The translations under genes were made by a program, and so were the position numbers. Shown piece after piece: positions 15,948 to 25,196 of a stretch of 64,000 bases of DNA. The notes below the pieces were generated by a model. That model was not told the origin of the DNA, did no database searches, and was given only the letters and a program-made list of their open reading frames with translations. This stretch comes from Schlegelella_A sp036496385 (lineage in GTDB: Bacteria; Pseudomonadota; Gammaproteobacteria; Burkholderiales; Burkholderiaceae_C), in NCBI GenBank assembly GCA_036496385.1, contig DASXLD010000070.1, forward strand, positions 186,001-250,000. Direction: 5' to 3'. The first letter of the stretch is position 1. Every line of letters begins with the position of its first letter.

Positions 15948-17705
15948 TCAAACCGTCCGTTCGTCCCTCGCTCCCAGCTCCGCAACCATCGCCTTGCGCA
16001 TCTCGAACTTCTGCGCCTTCCCCGTCGCCGTGAGCGGGAACTGCTCGACGATCCTGACGTAGCGCGGCACCTTGTAGTGTGCGATCTGGCCCTTGCAGAA
16101 GTCGCGCACGATCTCCTCGCTCAGCGCGTGGCCGCGCCGCGCGACGACCCAGGCGCAGACCTCCTCGCCGTACTTCGGGTCGGGAACGCCGAACACCTGC
16201 GCGTCCTGGATGCCGGGGTGGCGCAGCAGGTACTCCTCGATCTCGCGCGGGTAGACGTTCTCGCCGCCACGGATGAGCATGTCCTTGACCCGGCCGACGA
16301 TGTTCGCGTAGCCCTCGGCATCGATCGTCGCCAGGTCGCCGCTGTGCATCCAGCCGGCTGCATCGATCGCCTCGCGCGTGCGCTCGTCGTCCTTCCAGTA
16401 GCCGCGCATCACCGCGTAGCCGCGCGTGCAGAGCTCGCCGGCGCTGCCGACGGGAACGATCCGGCCGGCGCCGTCGACGATCTTCACCTCGAGGTGCGGC
16501 TGGACACGGCCGACGGTCGAGACACGCCGCTCGAGCGGGTCGTCGAGGCTCGACTGGAACGAGATCGGTGAGGTCTCGGTCATGCCGTAGGCGATCGTCA
16601 CCTGGTGCATGTGCATCTTCGCGATCACCTTGCGCATCGTCTCGACCGGGCACGGCGCGCCGGCCATGATGCCGGTGCGCAGGCTCGACAGGTCGTGGCG
16701 GTCGAAATCGGGATGCTCGAGCATCGCACCGAACATCGTCGGCACGCCGTGCAGCGCGGTGCAGCGGTTCCGCGCCACCGCGAGCAGGGTGTCGCCGGCA
16801 TTGAACCCTTCGCCGGGAAACACCATCGTCGCGCCCGACGCCGCGGCGCAGAGCACGCCGAGCACCATGCCGAAGCAGTGGTAGAGCGGGACCGGGATGC
16901 AGAGCTTGTCCTCCGGGCCGAGCGCCATCGCCTTGGCGCAGTAGCGCGCGTTGTTGACGATGTTGAAATGCGAGAGCGTCGCGCCCTTCGGCGACCCGGT
17001 CGTTCCGCTCGTGAACTGGATGTTGATGGCATCGTCGGGATCGAGTGCGGCCGAGAGCGCGTCGAGCCGTGCCCGCTGCGCCGGCCCGGCGAGCGCAACC
17101 AGCTGCCGGTACGAGAGGCTCCGCGGCGGCACCGGCTCGTCGCCGAGCAGAACGACATGCTTCAGCTCGGGGAGGCGCACGCTGTCGAGCACCTCGCTCG
17201 CGCCCTTGAGGTGGAGCTCGGGCGCGATCTCGCCGAGCATGCCGAGGTAGTCGCTGGTCTTGAAGCGACGCGCCAGCACGATCGCGCGGCAGCCGACCGT
17301 GCGCAGCGCGTACTCGAGCTCGGTCGTGCGGTAGGCCGGGTTGATGTTGACGAGGATCAGGCCGATCCGCGCCGTCGCGAACTGCGTGATCAGCCACTCG
17401 TGCCGGTTCGGCGCCCAGATGCCGACCCGGTTGCCGCGCCTGAGGCCGAGCGCTAGCAGGCCCGCGGCCATCTCGTCGGCCCGCTGCTGCACGTCGTACC
17501 ACGAAAGGCGCAGGTTCTCGGCTTCGAAGATGGCGGCATCGCGCGCGCCGTGGCGGCCGACGGTCTTGGCGAGCTGCTGGGCGATCGTGATGAAGCGAAG
17601 CGGCTCGTCGGCCGCCCCGGTCACGTACGAGAGCGTCCCTTGCGGCTTCAGCAGGTCGGCACGGCCGCCGTCGAGCCAGTCGGAGCGAAACGGATTCGCC
17701 GCCAC
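15948..17705 (-). CDS. Medium/long-chain acyl-CoA synthetase (AMP-binding)
   Basis: A 585-residue adenylate-forming ligase of the fatty acyl-CoA synthetase type. Motifs include FTSGTTGSPKG, YGMTETSPIS, HSGDLATID, GRVKDMLIRGGENVYP and the C-terminal lysine (LTATGKAQKF). The start is a GTG. It lies 31 bases behind the amidase part of the transporter operon, so it may activate the acid released when the amidase cleaves an imported amide. That link is inference from position. Confidence 0.87.
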   Translation of the reverse strand: MAANPFRSDWLDGGRADLLKPQGTLSYVTGAADEPLRFITIAQQLAKTVGRHGARDAAIFEAENLRLSWYDVQQRADEMAAGLLALGLRRGNRVGIWAPNRHEWLITQFATARIGLILVNINPAYRTTELEYALRTVGCRAIVLARRFKTSDYLGMLGEIAPELHLKGASEVLDSVRLPELKHVVLLGDEPVPPRSLSYRQLVALAGPAQRARLDALSAALDPDDAINIQFTSGTTGSPKGATLSHFNIVNNARYCAKAMALGPEDKLCIPVPLYHCFGMVLGVLCAAASGATMVFPGEGFNAGDTLLAVARNRCTALHGVPTMFGAMLEHPDFDRHDLSSLRTGIMAGAPCPVETMRKVIAKMHMHQVTIAYGMTETSPISFQSSLDDPLERRVSTVGRVQPHLEVKIVDGAGRIVPVGSAGELCTRGYAVMRGYWKDDERTREAIDAAGWMHSGDLATIDAEGYANIVGRVKDMLIRGGENVYPREIEEYLLRHPGIQDAQVFGVPDPKYGEEVCAWVVARRGHALSEEIVRDFCKGQIAHYKVPRYVRIVEQFPLTATGKAQKFEMRKAMVAELGARDERTV

Positions 17706-17736
17706 GATGCGAGTCCCTGCGCCGCCGCCCGCGCGA

Positions 17737-19254
17737 TCAGAAGTTGCGCCAGTCGCCGAGCTGCTCGAACGCGTGCGCGGCGCGGTAGATCGTCGACTCG
17801 TTGTAGTGCGCGCCGATCAGCTGCATGCCGACCGGAAGCCCGGCCGACATCCCGCACGGCACGTTCATCGCGGGGTGGCCGCTGACGTCGAACGGCGCGG
17901 TGTTGGGCAGCATCTCGAACGCGCGCTGGCAGTAGAGCGCGAGCGGCGCATCCTGCGGCGGAATCGGCGTCGCTTTCATCGGCGTCGTCGGCGTCAGCAG
18001 CAGGTCGCATCGCGTCAGCGCCTCGTTGTAGGTCTTCCTCAGCAGCCGCGAGAGGTTCTGTGCCTTCGCGTAGTAGTGGCCACGATACTGACGGATGAAG
18101 TACTCGCCCGCCATCATCGAGATCTTCAACGTGCGCGAGAGCTGGTTCGCGCGTGCGCGCCAGTTGGCGTGCGCGTCGAGCAGGCTCGTCGTGTAGAGGC
18201 CCTCCCAATTGAAGCCCATGCCGTTGCCGTGCATCATCTGCGCCTGCAGGCCTTCGAGGGCGATCGGCGTCCAGATCGCGAGGCCGTCGGCGTGCATCGG
18301 GATCGAGATCTCCTCGACGATCGCGCCGAGGCCACGCAGGCGGTCGGCCGCCTGGCGCACCTTCTGCACGACATCGGGCTCGCACGAGTCGAACTGGAAC
18401 CCTTCGGTCAGGACGCCGATCCGCATCCCGGCGACGCCGCGGCCGAGTGCCGCCGTGTACTTGTCGACGCGGACGTTGTACTGGCGCGGGTCGAGCCCGT
18501 CGGGGCCGGCGATCACCTCGAGCAGCAAGGCGTTGTCGGCGACGGTGCCGGTCATCGGGCCGACGTGATCGATCGTCGCCTCGATCGGCATCGTGCCGGT
18601 GTACGGCACCAGGCCGTGGGTTGGCTTCATGCCGTAGACGCCGCAGAACGATCCGGGCATCCGGATCGAGCCGCCCTGGTCACCGCCGATCGCCATCTCG
18701 ATCTCGCCGGCGCCGACGAGCGCCGCGCAGCCGCTCGACGAGCCGCCCGCCGCATAGCCGAGCTTGTACGGGTTGTGCACCGGGCCGCTCGCCGACGTGT
18801 GACTGCCGCCCGAGAGGCAGAAGTATTCGCAGTGCGCCTTGCCGGCGATCATGCCGCCGGCGTCGAGGATGCGCGCGGCGACGGTCGCGTCGATGTCGGG
18901 GACGTAGCCTTCGAGCGTCGAGGCACCGTTCATCATCGGCACGCCGGCGAGACAGATGTTGTCCTTCAGCACGACGCGCTTGCCGGCGAGCGGCCCGTAG
19001 GGGGCGCCCTTGATCTCCGATTTCACGTACCAGGCGCCGAGCGGATTCTCCGCCGCGGACGGCCGCATCCCCGGCGTGCGTGGGTAGCGCACCTCGGGCA
19101 GATAGTCGGGCAGCGCGTCGACGCGGTCGTAGGCCTGCATCGTCCCCTCGAGAACGTCGAGGTACTCGCCGATCTCGTGGTCCGACATGCTCATGTGCAG
19201 CGAAGCGACGATCTTTCGCATCTGCTCCAGCGTGGGGCGCTTGACCATCGTCAT
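17737..19254 (-). CDS. Amidase-signature amidase, possible independent start inside the fusion frame
   Basis: Alternative reading of the 3' part of the fused frame: a 505-residue amidase beginning MTMVKRPTLEQ. Its length equals that of ordinary amidase-signature enzymes. The ATG has GAGGTGATG just upstream, so separate translation is plausible. The Lys-cisSer-Ser triad is intact. Amidases of this family hydrolyse carboxamides to acid and ammonia. Its place behind a Urt/Fmd-type transporter fits an imported amide as substrate. Confidence 0.55.
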   Translation of the reverse strand: MTMVKRPTLEQMRKIVASLHMSMSDHEIGEYLDVLEGTMQAYDRVDALPDYLPEVRYPRTPGMRPSAAENPLGAWYVKSEIKGAPYGPLAGKRVVLKDNICLAGVPMMNGASTLEGYVPDIDATVAARILDAGGMIAGKAHCEYFCLSGGSHTSASGPVHNPYKLGYAAGGSSSGCAALVGAGEIEMAIGGDQGGSIRMPGSFCGVYGMKPTHGLVPYTGTMPIEATIDHVGPMTGTVADNALLLEVIAGPDGLDPRQYNVRVDKYTAALGRGVAGMRIGVLTEGFQFDSCEPDVVQKVRQAADRLRGLGAIVEEISIPMHADGLAIWTPIALEGLQAQMMHGNGMGFNWEGLYTTSLLDAHANWRARANQLSRTLKISMMAGEYFIRQYRGHYYAKAQNLSRLLRKTYNEALTRCDLLLTPTTPMKATPIPPQDAPLALYCQRAFEMLPNTAPFDVSGHPAMNVPCGMSAGLPVGMQLIGAHYNESTIYRAAHAFEQLGDWRNF

Positions 19255-20259
19255 GACATCACCTCGGGAAAGCGCCGACGGCGATGCCGTCAGCTGGGAA
19301 CGTGGGGGAACGGCCGGCGCGGCCGAAGCCGCGACGACCGACTGCGACGACGCGAACCGCGCTGATGACGCGGGCGATGTGGCAGCCGCCATCGATCGCG
19401 GCGGCCATGCCGAGGCCGCGCGCGGCGGATTGCCGGGGCCGCCGACGCCGGGCCGCGTCATCCGCATCGTCCCCATGCCGAGCAGCTCGGCGAGGCCGCC
19501 CGCTCTGGCGATGTGTGCGTCGACCTCGCGCTCGATGCGGCCGCGCTCCATCACGACGATGCGGTCGGCGACGTCGAGCACGAGATCCAGGTTCTGCTCG
19601 ACGACGACGAGCGAGAGCTTGTCGCGCCGGCGCAGGCCGGCGAGGATCTCGCCGATCTCCTGCACGATCGAAGGCTGGATGCCTTCCGAGGGCTCGTCGA
19701 GGAGCAGCAGCCACGGCGCTGCGATCAACGCGCGGCCGAGGGCGAGGATCTGTTGCTCGCCGCCCGAGAGTGCGCCGCCCTTGCGATCGAGGATCGCGCC
19801 CAGGCGCGGCAGCGTCTCGACGATGCGCTCGACCGCCGCCGTCTCGGTGTCACCCGAGTCGGCCGTCCACGCGAGGCGCAGGTTCTCGAGCGCGGTCAGG
19901 CCCGGCAGGATGCCGCGCCCCTGCGGAACGTAGCCGACGCCGAGGCGGCTGCGCTGGTGCGCCCTCATGCGCGTGACGTCGATGCCGTCGATCGAGATGC
20001 GGCCGGCGTTGGCGCGCACGAGGCCGATCAGCGCCTTCATCAGCGTCGTCTTGCCGACGCCGTTGTGGCCGACGATGCCGATCGCCTCGCCAGAGTGCAG
20101 CTGCAGGCTGACGCCGTGCAGCACCGGGACATGGCCGTAGCCGGCGCGCAGACCGGCGACGTCGAGGACGATGTCGCTCGCCGAGCGCGCGTCGGCGGCG
20201 GCGTCCTCGTCCGCGGCCGCGGTCGCCGCGCCGACGGCCGGCACGACCTGCTCGCTCAT
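17737..20259 (-). CDS. Urt/Liv-type ABC ATPase joined in frame to an amidase
   Basis: One uninterrupted frame of 840 codons. Residues 1 to about 265 are a complete LivF/UrtE-type ATPase: Walker A GHNGVGKTT, signature LSGGEQQ, Walker B LLLLDEPSEG and the GIQPSI stretch common in UrtE. A low-complexity Ala/Pro/Ser linker of about 70 residues follows. From about residue 336 there is a full amidase-signature enzyme with the catalytic Lys in VLKDNICL, the cis-Ser loop GGSSSGCA and the nucleophile Ser in GDQGGSIRMP. No stop separates the halves. An internal ATG at 19254 behind GAGGTGATG could also start a free amidase. The product is either a transporter-enzyme fusion or two proteins read from one frame. 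Confidence 0.75.
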   Translation of the reverse strand: MSEQVVPAVGAATAAADEDAAADARSASDIVLDVAGLRAGYGHVPVLHGVSLQLHSGEAIGIVGHNGVGKTTLMKALIGLVRANAGRISIDGIDVTRMRAHQRSRLGVGYVPQGRGILPGLTALENLRLAWTADSGDTETAAVERIVETLPRLGAILDRKGGALSGGEQQILALGRALIAAPWLLLLDEPSEGIQPSIVQEIGEILAGLRRRDKLSLVVVEQNLDLVLDVADRIVVMERGRIEREVDAHIARAGGLAELLGMGTMRMTRPGVGGPGNPPRAASAWPPRSMAAATSPASSARFASSQSVVAASAAPAVPPRSQLTASPSALSRGDVMTMVKRPTLEQMRKIVASLHMSMSDHEIGEYLDVLEGTMQAYDRVDALPDYLPEVRYPRTPGMRPSAAENPLGAWYVKSEIKGAPYGPLAGKRVVLKDNICLAGVPMMNGASTLEGYVPDIDATVAARILDAGGMIAGKAHCEYFCLSGGSHTSASGPVHNPYKLGYAAGGSSSGCAALVGAGEIEMAIGGDQGGSIRMPGSFCGVYGMKPTHGLVPYTGTMPIEATIDHVGPMTGTVADNALLLEVIAGPDGLDPRQYNVRVDKYTAALGRGVAGMRIGVLTEGFQFDSCEPDVVQKVRQAADRLRGLGAIVEEISIPMHADGLAIWTPIALEGLQAQMMHGNGMGFNWEGLYTTSLLDAHANWRARANQLSRTLKISMMAGEYFIRQYRGHYYAKAQNLSRLLRKTYNEALTRCDLLLTPTTPMKATPIPPQDAPLALYCQRAFEMLPNTAPFDVSGHPAMNVPCGMSAGLPVGMQLIGAHYNESTIYRAAHAFEQLGDWRNF

Positions 20260-20981
20260 TTCGCGCGGCTCCCGATGTAGACCTCTCGCACCTTGGCGTC
20301 GGCGAGCACGTCGTCGACCGGCCCTTCGCGCAGCACCGCCCCCTGGTGCATCACCGTGACCTTGCCGCCGAGCATGCGGACGAACTGCATGTCGTGGTCG
20401 ACGACGACGATCGTCGCCTTCTTGTTGACTTCGTGGATGATGCGAACGAGCTGGTCGGCCTCGGCGCCGGTGATTCCGGCGGCGGGCTCGTCGAGCAGCA
20501 GCAGCCACGGGTCCTGCGCGAGGACGAGGCCGATCTCGACCAGCTGGCGCTGGCCGTGCGCGAGCTCGCCAACGAGGCGGCGCGCGATCGGCTCGAGCGC
20601 CATCTGCTGCATCACCCCGGCAACGGTCGCCTGCGTCTGCTCGCGGCTGCCGACGCGGCGCGCCGACAGCCACAGGTTCTCCTCGACCGTCAGCCCGTTC
20701 ATCACCGAAGGCACCTGCGTCTTGATGCCGACGCCGAGGCGGACGATCTCGTAGGGGCGCCAGCCGGTCACGTCCTGGCCGCGGATGAAAACCCGGCCGT
20801 GCGAATGGTCGAGACGAATCTGGCCGGTCAGGCACTTGAAGAAGGTGCTCTTGCCGGCGCCGTTCGGGCCGATCAGGCAGCGCAGCTCGCGGTCGGCGAG
20901 CGAGAAGTTGACGTTGTTGACCGCCTGCACGCCGCCGAAGCGCATCGAAAGGTCGCGCGTGTCGACCACCGTCTCGCTCAC
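20256..20981 (-). CDS. Urt/Liv-type ABC transporter ATPase (LivG/UrtD-like)
   Basis: A 241-residue ATPase: Walker A GPNGAGKSTFF, signature region ELAHGQRQLVEIG (the HGQ form typical of the UrtD group), Walker B LLLLDEPAAG and the H-loop VVVDHDMQF. The start is a GTG overlapping the end of the LivM-type permease gene; the stop overlaps the start of the next ATPase (ATGA). It powers uptake together with the ATPase part of the fusion protein. Confidence 0.85.
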   Translation of the reverse strand: MSETVVDTRDLSMRFGGVQAVNNVNFSLADRELRCLIGPNGAGKSTFFKCLTGQIRLDHSHGRVFIRGQDVTGWRPYEIVRLGVGIKTQVPSVMNGLTVEENLWLSARRVGSREQTQATVAGVMQQMALEPIARRLVGELAHGQRQLVEIGLVLAQDPWLLLLDEPAAGITGAEADQLVRIIHEVNKKATIVVVDHDMQFVRMLGGKVTVMHQGAVLREGPVDDVLADAKVREVYIGSRAK

Positions 20982-22033
20982 GTCGTCGTCTCCCCGCGGA
21001 CGCCGCGGCGGCGCCGCGTGCTCGTCGCCTGCCGCCGGCTGACGCTCGCCCGGTCGCGGCGTGCGCGCCAGCGACCGAGCGCCGGCAGCAGGCCGCTCGG
21101 CAACAGCAGGACGACGAGGACGAGGATCGCGCCGAGAACGAGCGAGTTGTCGATCAGCGTCTGCTGGCCGAGCAGCAGCTTGAGGAAGCCGAGGACGATC
21201 GCGCCGACGATCGGACCGACGAGCGTGCCGAGACCGCCGACGATCGTCCAGATGATCACCTCGGCCGACTGGCCGAGGCTGAAGACGCCGGGGGTGACGA
21301 TCTCGGCCCAGTTCGCGAACAGGCAGCCGGCGAGGCCCGCCATCGCTGCGCTGATCGTGAAGATCGCCGTCTTGTAGAGCGGCGCGCTGTAGCCGAGCAG
21401 CTCGACCCGCGCCTCGTTCTCGCGAATGCCGATCAGCACCTTGCCGAAGAACGAGCCGAGGATCCATCGGCAGAGCAGGTAGCAGAGCAGCAGCGCAACG
21501 CAGACGACGTAGTAAAAAGGGGTGCCGAACGCGGTGACGTTCGGATCGCCGGGCAGGTTCAGGATCGGAAACGCCGGGATGCCGTTGAAGCCGCCGAGGC
21601 GCACCGCGCCGATGTGGTACGCGTCGCCCGCGGTCGCGTTCATGAACTTGAACAGGATCAGCGTCACGACCAGTGTGATGACGCCGAGGTAGACGTCGCT
21701 GACGCGGCCATAGAACATCATCGCGCCGACCACCGCCGCGGCCGCGGCCGGCAGCACGATCGCGAGCAGCAACGGCCCGGTGCTCTCGCCGACGGTCATC
21801 GCGGCGACCGCATACGTGTACGCTCCGAGGCCGAAATACGCGGCGTGGCCGAAGCTGAGGATGCCGGCGAAGCCCCACATCAGGCCGAGGGAGAGCGCGA
21901 ACAGCGCCCAGATCAGAAGCAGCGCCGGCGTGTTGGTTCCGGTGAGCGCCGGCAGCAGCAGCGCGACGACGACGGCGGCGGTGAACCACGGCCAGCGGAT
22001 GCGGCCGATACCGAACGTCGGGCCGCCGGTCAC
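20978..22033 (-). CDS. Urt/Liv-type ABC permease (LivM/UrtC-like)
   Basis: A 351-residue membrane permease with about ten helices. Family signatures are WGFAGILSFGHAAYFGLGAY and the coupling stretch RENEARVELLGY. A basic tail follows the last helix. It starts with GTG overlapping the stop of the LivH-type gene (GTGA), so the operon is tightly coupled. Confidence 0.87.
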   Translation of the reverse strand: MTGGPTFGIGRIRWPWFTAAVVVALLLPALTGTNTPALLLIWALFALSLGLMWGFAGILSFGHAAYFGLGAYTYAVAAMTVGESTGPLLLAIVLPAAAAAVVGAMMFYGRVSDVYLGVITLVVTLILFKFMNATAGDAYHIGAVRLGGFNGIPAFPILNLPGDPNVTAFGTPFYYVVCVALLLCYLLCRWILGSFFGKVLIGIRENEARVELLGYSAPLYKTAIFTISAAMAGLAGCLFANWAEIVTPGVFSLGQSAEVIIWTIVGGLGTLVGPIVGAIVLGFLKLLLGQQTLIDNSLVLGAILVLVVLLLPSGLLPALGRWRARRDRASVSRRQATSTRRRRGVRGETTT

Positions 22034-22896
22034 GTCGAGTTCCTGAAGAAGCGGCCGGTGATCCCCTGCGGCATCAGCCGAAGCAGGATGATCGCGAGCG
22101 CGAGCATCGCGATCTCGCCGATCACCGGCGTCGAGCCGAACGAGACGATCTGGTTGACCGTGCCGAAGATGATCGAGCTCGCCAGCGTCCCGGAGATGAT
22201 CGCCGCGCCGCCGGTGATGACGGTGATGAACGCCTTGGCGATGTAGAGCGACCCGGACGACGGCAAGAGTCCCGTGAGCGGCGCCATCACGCCGCCCGCC
22301 AGCCCCGAGAGCGCGGCGCCGGCGGTGAAGGTCCACATGTAGATCCGCTGCGGGTTGTAGCCGAGCGACGAGGCGACGTCGGCGTTCTGCATCGCGCCGC
22401 GCGCGATCAGGCCGACGCGCGTGTGGCGCAGCACCAGCCAGAGGACGAGCATGAGCAGGATCGCGACGGCAATGATGAACAGGTTGTAGCCGCCCATCTG
22501 GTAGGCGCCGACCTGGTACGACTGGATCGGCGCCGGCACGCTTACCGCCGTATTGCCGAAGATCAGGGTGACGAGGCCGACCATCAGCAGGCTCAGGCCC
22601 CAGGTCGCGAGCATCGTGTCGATCATCCGGCCGTAGAGACGGCGGATGACGATGCGCTCGACGACGAGGCCCAGGATGCCGACGACGAGCGGCGCCAGCA
22701 CCAGCATCGCGAACCAGATGTCGATGCCCGCGCGCTCGCAGAAGATCGTCGTGTAGCCGCCGATCATCACGAACTCGCCGTGCGCGAGGTTGATGACCCG
22801 CATCATCCCGAACACGACCGCCAATCCCGCGCTGATCAGCGCGAGGAAGGCGATCATGTAGAGGATCTCGAGAAAGACGACAGCGGCGTAGTCCAA
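22030..22896 (-). CDS. Urt/Liv-type ABC permease (LivH/UrtB-like)
   Basis: A 288-residue permease beginning with a transmembrane helix and showing VINLAHGEFVMIGGYT and the coupling loop AMQNADVASSLGYNPQRIYM. It lacks the long periplasmic N-terminal domain seen in the true UrtB of this window (44803-46389), which separates this system from the standard urea transporter. Confidence 0.87.
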   Translation of the reverse strand: MDYAAVVFLEILYMIAFLALISAGLAVVFGMMRVINLAHGEFVMIGGYTTIFCERAGIDIWFAMLVLAPLVVGILGLVVERIVIRRLYGRMIDTMLATWGLSLLMVGLVTLIFGNTAVSVPAPIQSYQVGAYQMGGYNLFIIAVAILLMLVLWLVLRHTRVGLIARGAMQNADVASSLGYNPQRIYMWTFTAGAALSGLAGGVMAPLTGLLPSSGSLYIAKAFITVITGGAAIISGTLASSIIFGTVNQIVSFGSTPVIGEIAMLALAIILLRLMPQGITGRFFRNST

Positions 22897-22930
22897 GGGC
22901 GGGTCCGTCGGGTCGTCGGCTGCGGGAGGT

Positions 22931-24157
22931 TTAGATGGTCACCTCGAACTGCTTGTTCTCGTTCGGGTTCTTCGTCAGGTTGCACGAGGCGGCGGTGTCG
23001 CTCGGTGGCCGCTGCTTGAACGACTGCTTGATCGTCAGCTTCTGCCCCTTGACCTCCATCACCTTGATATCGAGCGAGGCATGGTGCGTTGCCGCGTCCA
23101 TCTTGACGAGGCCGGCCGGCCCTTCGATGCCGATGCCCGACTCGAGCACCTTCAGCATCTTGTCGCGATCGAGCGAGCCGGCCTTCGTGACCGCCTCTGC
23201 CCACAGCTTGATGCCCTGGTACTGCGAGACCGCGATCTCGTGGACGATCTTGGTGTCGCCGAAGCGCTTGGCCCAGCGCGCCAGGAAGTCCTTGTTGGCC
23301 GGCGACGGATCCTCCTGGCTGTAGTTGCCGGCGATCAGGATGCCGTCGCCTTCGGCCGGCGAGAGCGCAAGGTGCTCGTTGCCGACGCCGAACGTCGTCG
23401 AGTAGAGCGGGATCTTCTTGTTCATTCCCGACGCCGCCCACTGGCGGAAGAACGAGAGGTGGGCGCCGCCGACCAGCGCAGCGCAGACCGAGTCGGGCTT
23501 GGCGGCCTGGATCTTGGCGATCGTCGAGCCGAAGTCGGCAACGTCGAGCGGGAAGAAGTCGGTCGCGAGCACCGAGCCGCCGCGCTGCTTGACGTAGTGG
23601 GCGACCCACTTGGCCGTGATCTGGCCGTAGTTGTAGTCGGCCGCGAGCACGTAGACCTTCTTGCCCCATTGCTTCTGCGAGATCTCGACGATCGGCTCGA
23701 CCGCCTGCGCCGGCGTCGTGCCGGTGACGAAGCAGTTGCGGTCGCAGACGCCGCCCTCGTAGAGCACGTTGTAGAAGTAGAGGATGTTGGCGCGCCGGAA
23801 CGTCTGCCGGATCGCCTCGCGCGACGCCGACGTGATGCCGCCATGGACGACGTCGACCTTGTCGTCGCGCGCGAGCTGCTGCGCGTACTTGGTGTAGAGC
23901 GCGATGTCGGACTGGGTGTCGTACTGGACGACCTGGATCTTGCGGCCGAGGAGTCCCCCGGCGGCGTTGATCTCCTCGGCAGCGAGCTGCGTCGCCAGCA
24001 CCATCGGCTTGCCGTAGGCGTCGAGGTTGCCCGAGTTGTCGAGCACCGAGCCGAGCTTGATCGGCGCGCCCTGCGCGAGCACGTGGCCGAACGGAATCGC
24101 GCTGCCGGCAGCGACGCCGGTGGCCGTGGTGAGGAAGTGACGACGCGAAACGGTCAT
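22931..24157 (-). CDS. Tat-exported Urt/Fmd-type substrate-binding protein
   Basis: A 408-residue type-1 periplasmic binding protein with a twin-arginine signal (SRRHFLTTATGVAAG). The chain IKLGSVLDNSGNLDAYGKP, EEINAAGGLLGRKIQ and GVGNEHLALS matches the urea/short-chain-amide group of the branched-chain amino acid receptor family. Paired cysteines occur in VCDRNCFVTG. The start follows AGGAGA by 6 bases. With two permeases, two ATPases and an amidase downstream, an amide or urea derivative is the likely ligand. Confidence 0.85.
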   Translation of the reverse strand: MTVSRRHFLTTATGVAAGSAIPFGHVLAQGAPIKLGSVLDNSGNLDAYGKPMVLATQLAAEEINAAGGLLGRKIQVVQYDTQSDIALYTKYAQQLARDDKVDVVHGGITSASREAIRQTFRRANILYFYNVLYEGGVCDRNCFVTGTTPAQAVEPIVEISQKQWGKKVYVLAADYNYGQITAKWVAHYVKQRGGSVLATDFFPLDVADFGSTIAKIQAAKPDSVCAALVGGAHLSFFRQWAASGMNKKIPLYSTTFGVGNEHLALSPAEGDGILIAGNYSQEDPSPANKDFLARWAKRFGDTKIVHEIAVSQYQGIKLWAEAVTKAGSLDRDKMLKVLESGIGIEGPAGLVKMDAATHHASLDIKVMEVKGQKLTIKQSFKQRPPSDTAASCNLTKNPNENKQFEVTI

Positions 24158-24209
24158 GGTCTTCTCCTGGTTGTGGCGCCGGATGGCTGTCTGCGAGGGC
24201 GGGCAGCGG

Positions 24210-25178
24210 TCAGCCCTTGGGCTTGGCCTTGTCGCCTGCGGAAGGAGCGGGCCCGCCCAACGCCGGGTTGCCGCCACTCGAGGGGCCCACCGCCGCGGAC
24301 AGGTCCACGCCGATCGACTCGCCGATGCTCTTCAGGGCCGGCAGCTGCAGCGCCATGCCGAGGATGCTATCCATCACCTGCGTCACCGGCGCCCTGCCGC
24401 CGGCGTCGCCGCCGCCGGCGACCGCGCCGCCCGGCGTGCTCGAGCCGCCGAAGCCGGTGACCTGGTGGATGCGGATGCTGTCGATCTTCTCGGCCGGCTT
24501 CATCATCTGCGCGATGATCTCCGGCAGCCGGTCGAGGCGATGCTGCTCGAGCTGCATCCGCATGAGGTCGCTCGTGCGCGAGTTCTCGGCCGCGATCAGC
24601 GCGCGCGTGCCTTCCGATTGCGCGGTCAGGCGGATGCGCTCGGCCTCGGCGCGCGTCGTCGTCGCCGACGCCTCGGCGCGGGCGGTCATCAGCAGCACCT
24701 GCGTCTCGCTCTCGGCCTTCGACGTCTCGACCTCGCCGCGCTCCTGCTCGCGCTTGAGCGCGATTTCGCGCGAGCGATCGGCGACGGCATGCTCGCGCGC
24801 GGTCTGCAACTGCTCCTGCGCCAGGACGATCTCGGTGCGCGCCAGCTCGGCCCCGGCCTGCGCCCTCGCCTCCTCGGCGTGCTTCTGCGCCAGCGCGATC
24901 GAGCTGTCGATCTTCCTCGTCTCGAAATTGAGCTGAGCCTCGATCTCGAGCTTCCTCAGCTCGCGGCTCTTCTGGATCTCGGCGACGCGCGTCTGCTGCT
25001 CGCGCTCGATGCGCGCGCTATCGGAGGCGACGGTCGACTGCTCGCGCGCGCGAGCGGTGTCGGCTTCGCTCGCCGCCTTGAGCTTCTCGATCTCGAGCCG
25101 CTGGCCGATCTGCGCCTCCTCCTCCTGCCGCGACAAGCTCAGCCGCTGCTTGATCGCCTCGAGCTGCGTCTGCCGCAC
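24210..25178 (-). CDS. Flotillin-like protein, C-terminal half (downstream of an amber codon)
   Basis: Coiled-coil half of a flotillin/YqiK-like protein, extremely rich in Glu, Ala and Arg (for example LEIEKLKAASEADTARAREQ) and ending in a Gly/Pro-rich tail. It is in the same frame as the N-terminal half at 25197-25853, and the coding signal continues through the six codons between them. As a separate gene it would need a GTG at 25178, for which no ribosome binding site is visible. It is best read as the rest of one interrupted gene of 548 codons. Confidence 0.7.
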   Translation of the reverse strand: MRQTQLEAIKQRLSLSRQEEEAQIGQRLEIEKLKAASEADTARAREQSTVASDSARIEREQQTRVAEIQKSRELRKLEIEAQLNFETRKIDSSIALAQKHAEEARAQAGAELARTEIVLAQEQLQTAREHAVADRSREIALKREQERGEVETSKAESETQVLLMTARAEASATTTRAEAERIRLTAQSEGTRALIAAENSRTSDLMRMQLEQHRLDRLPEIIAQMMKPAEKIDSIRIHQVTGFGGSSTPGGAVAGGGDAGGRAPVTQVMDSILGMALQLPALKSIGESIGVDLSAAVGPSSGGNPALGGPAPSAGDKAKPKG

Positions 25179-25196
25179 CGAGACGTCGGCGTCGGC

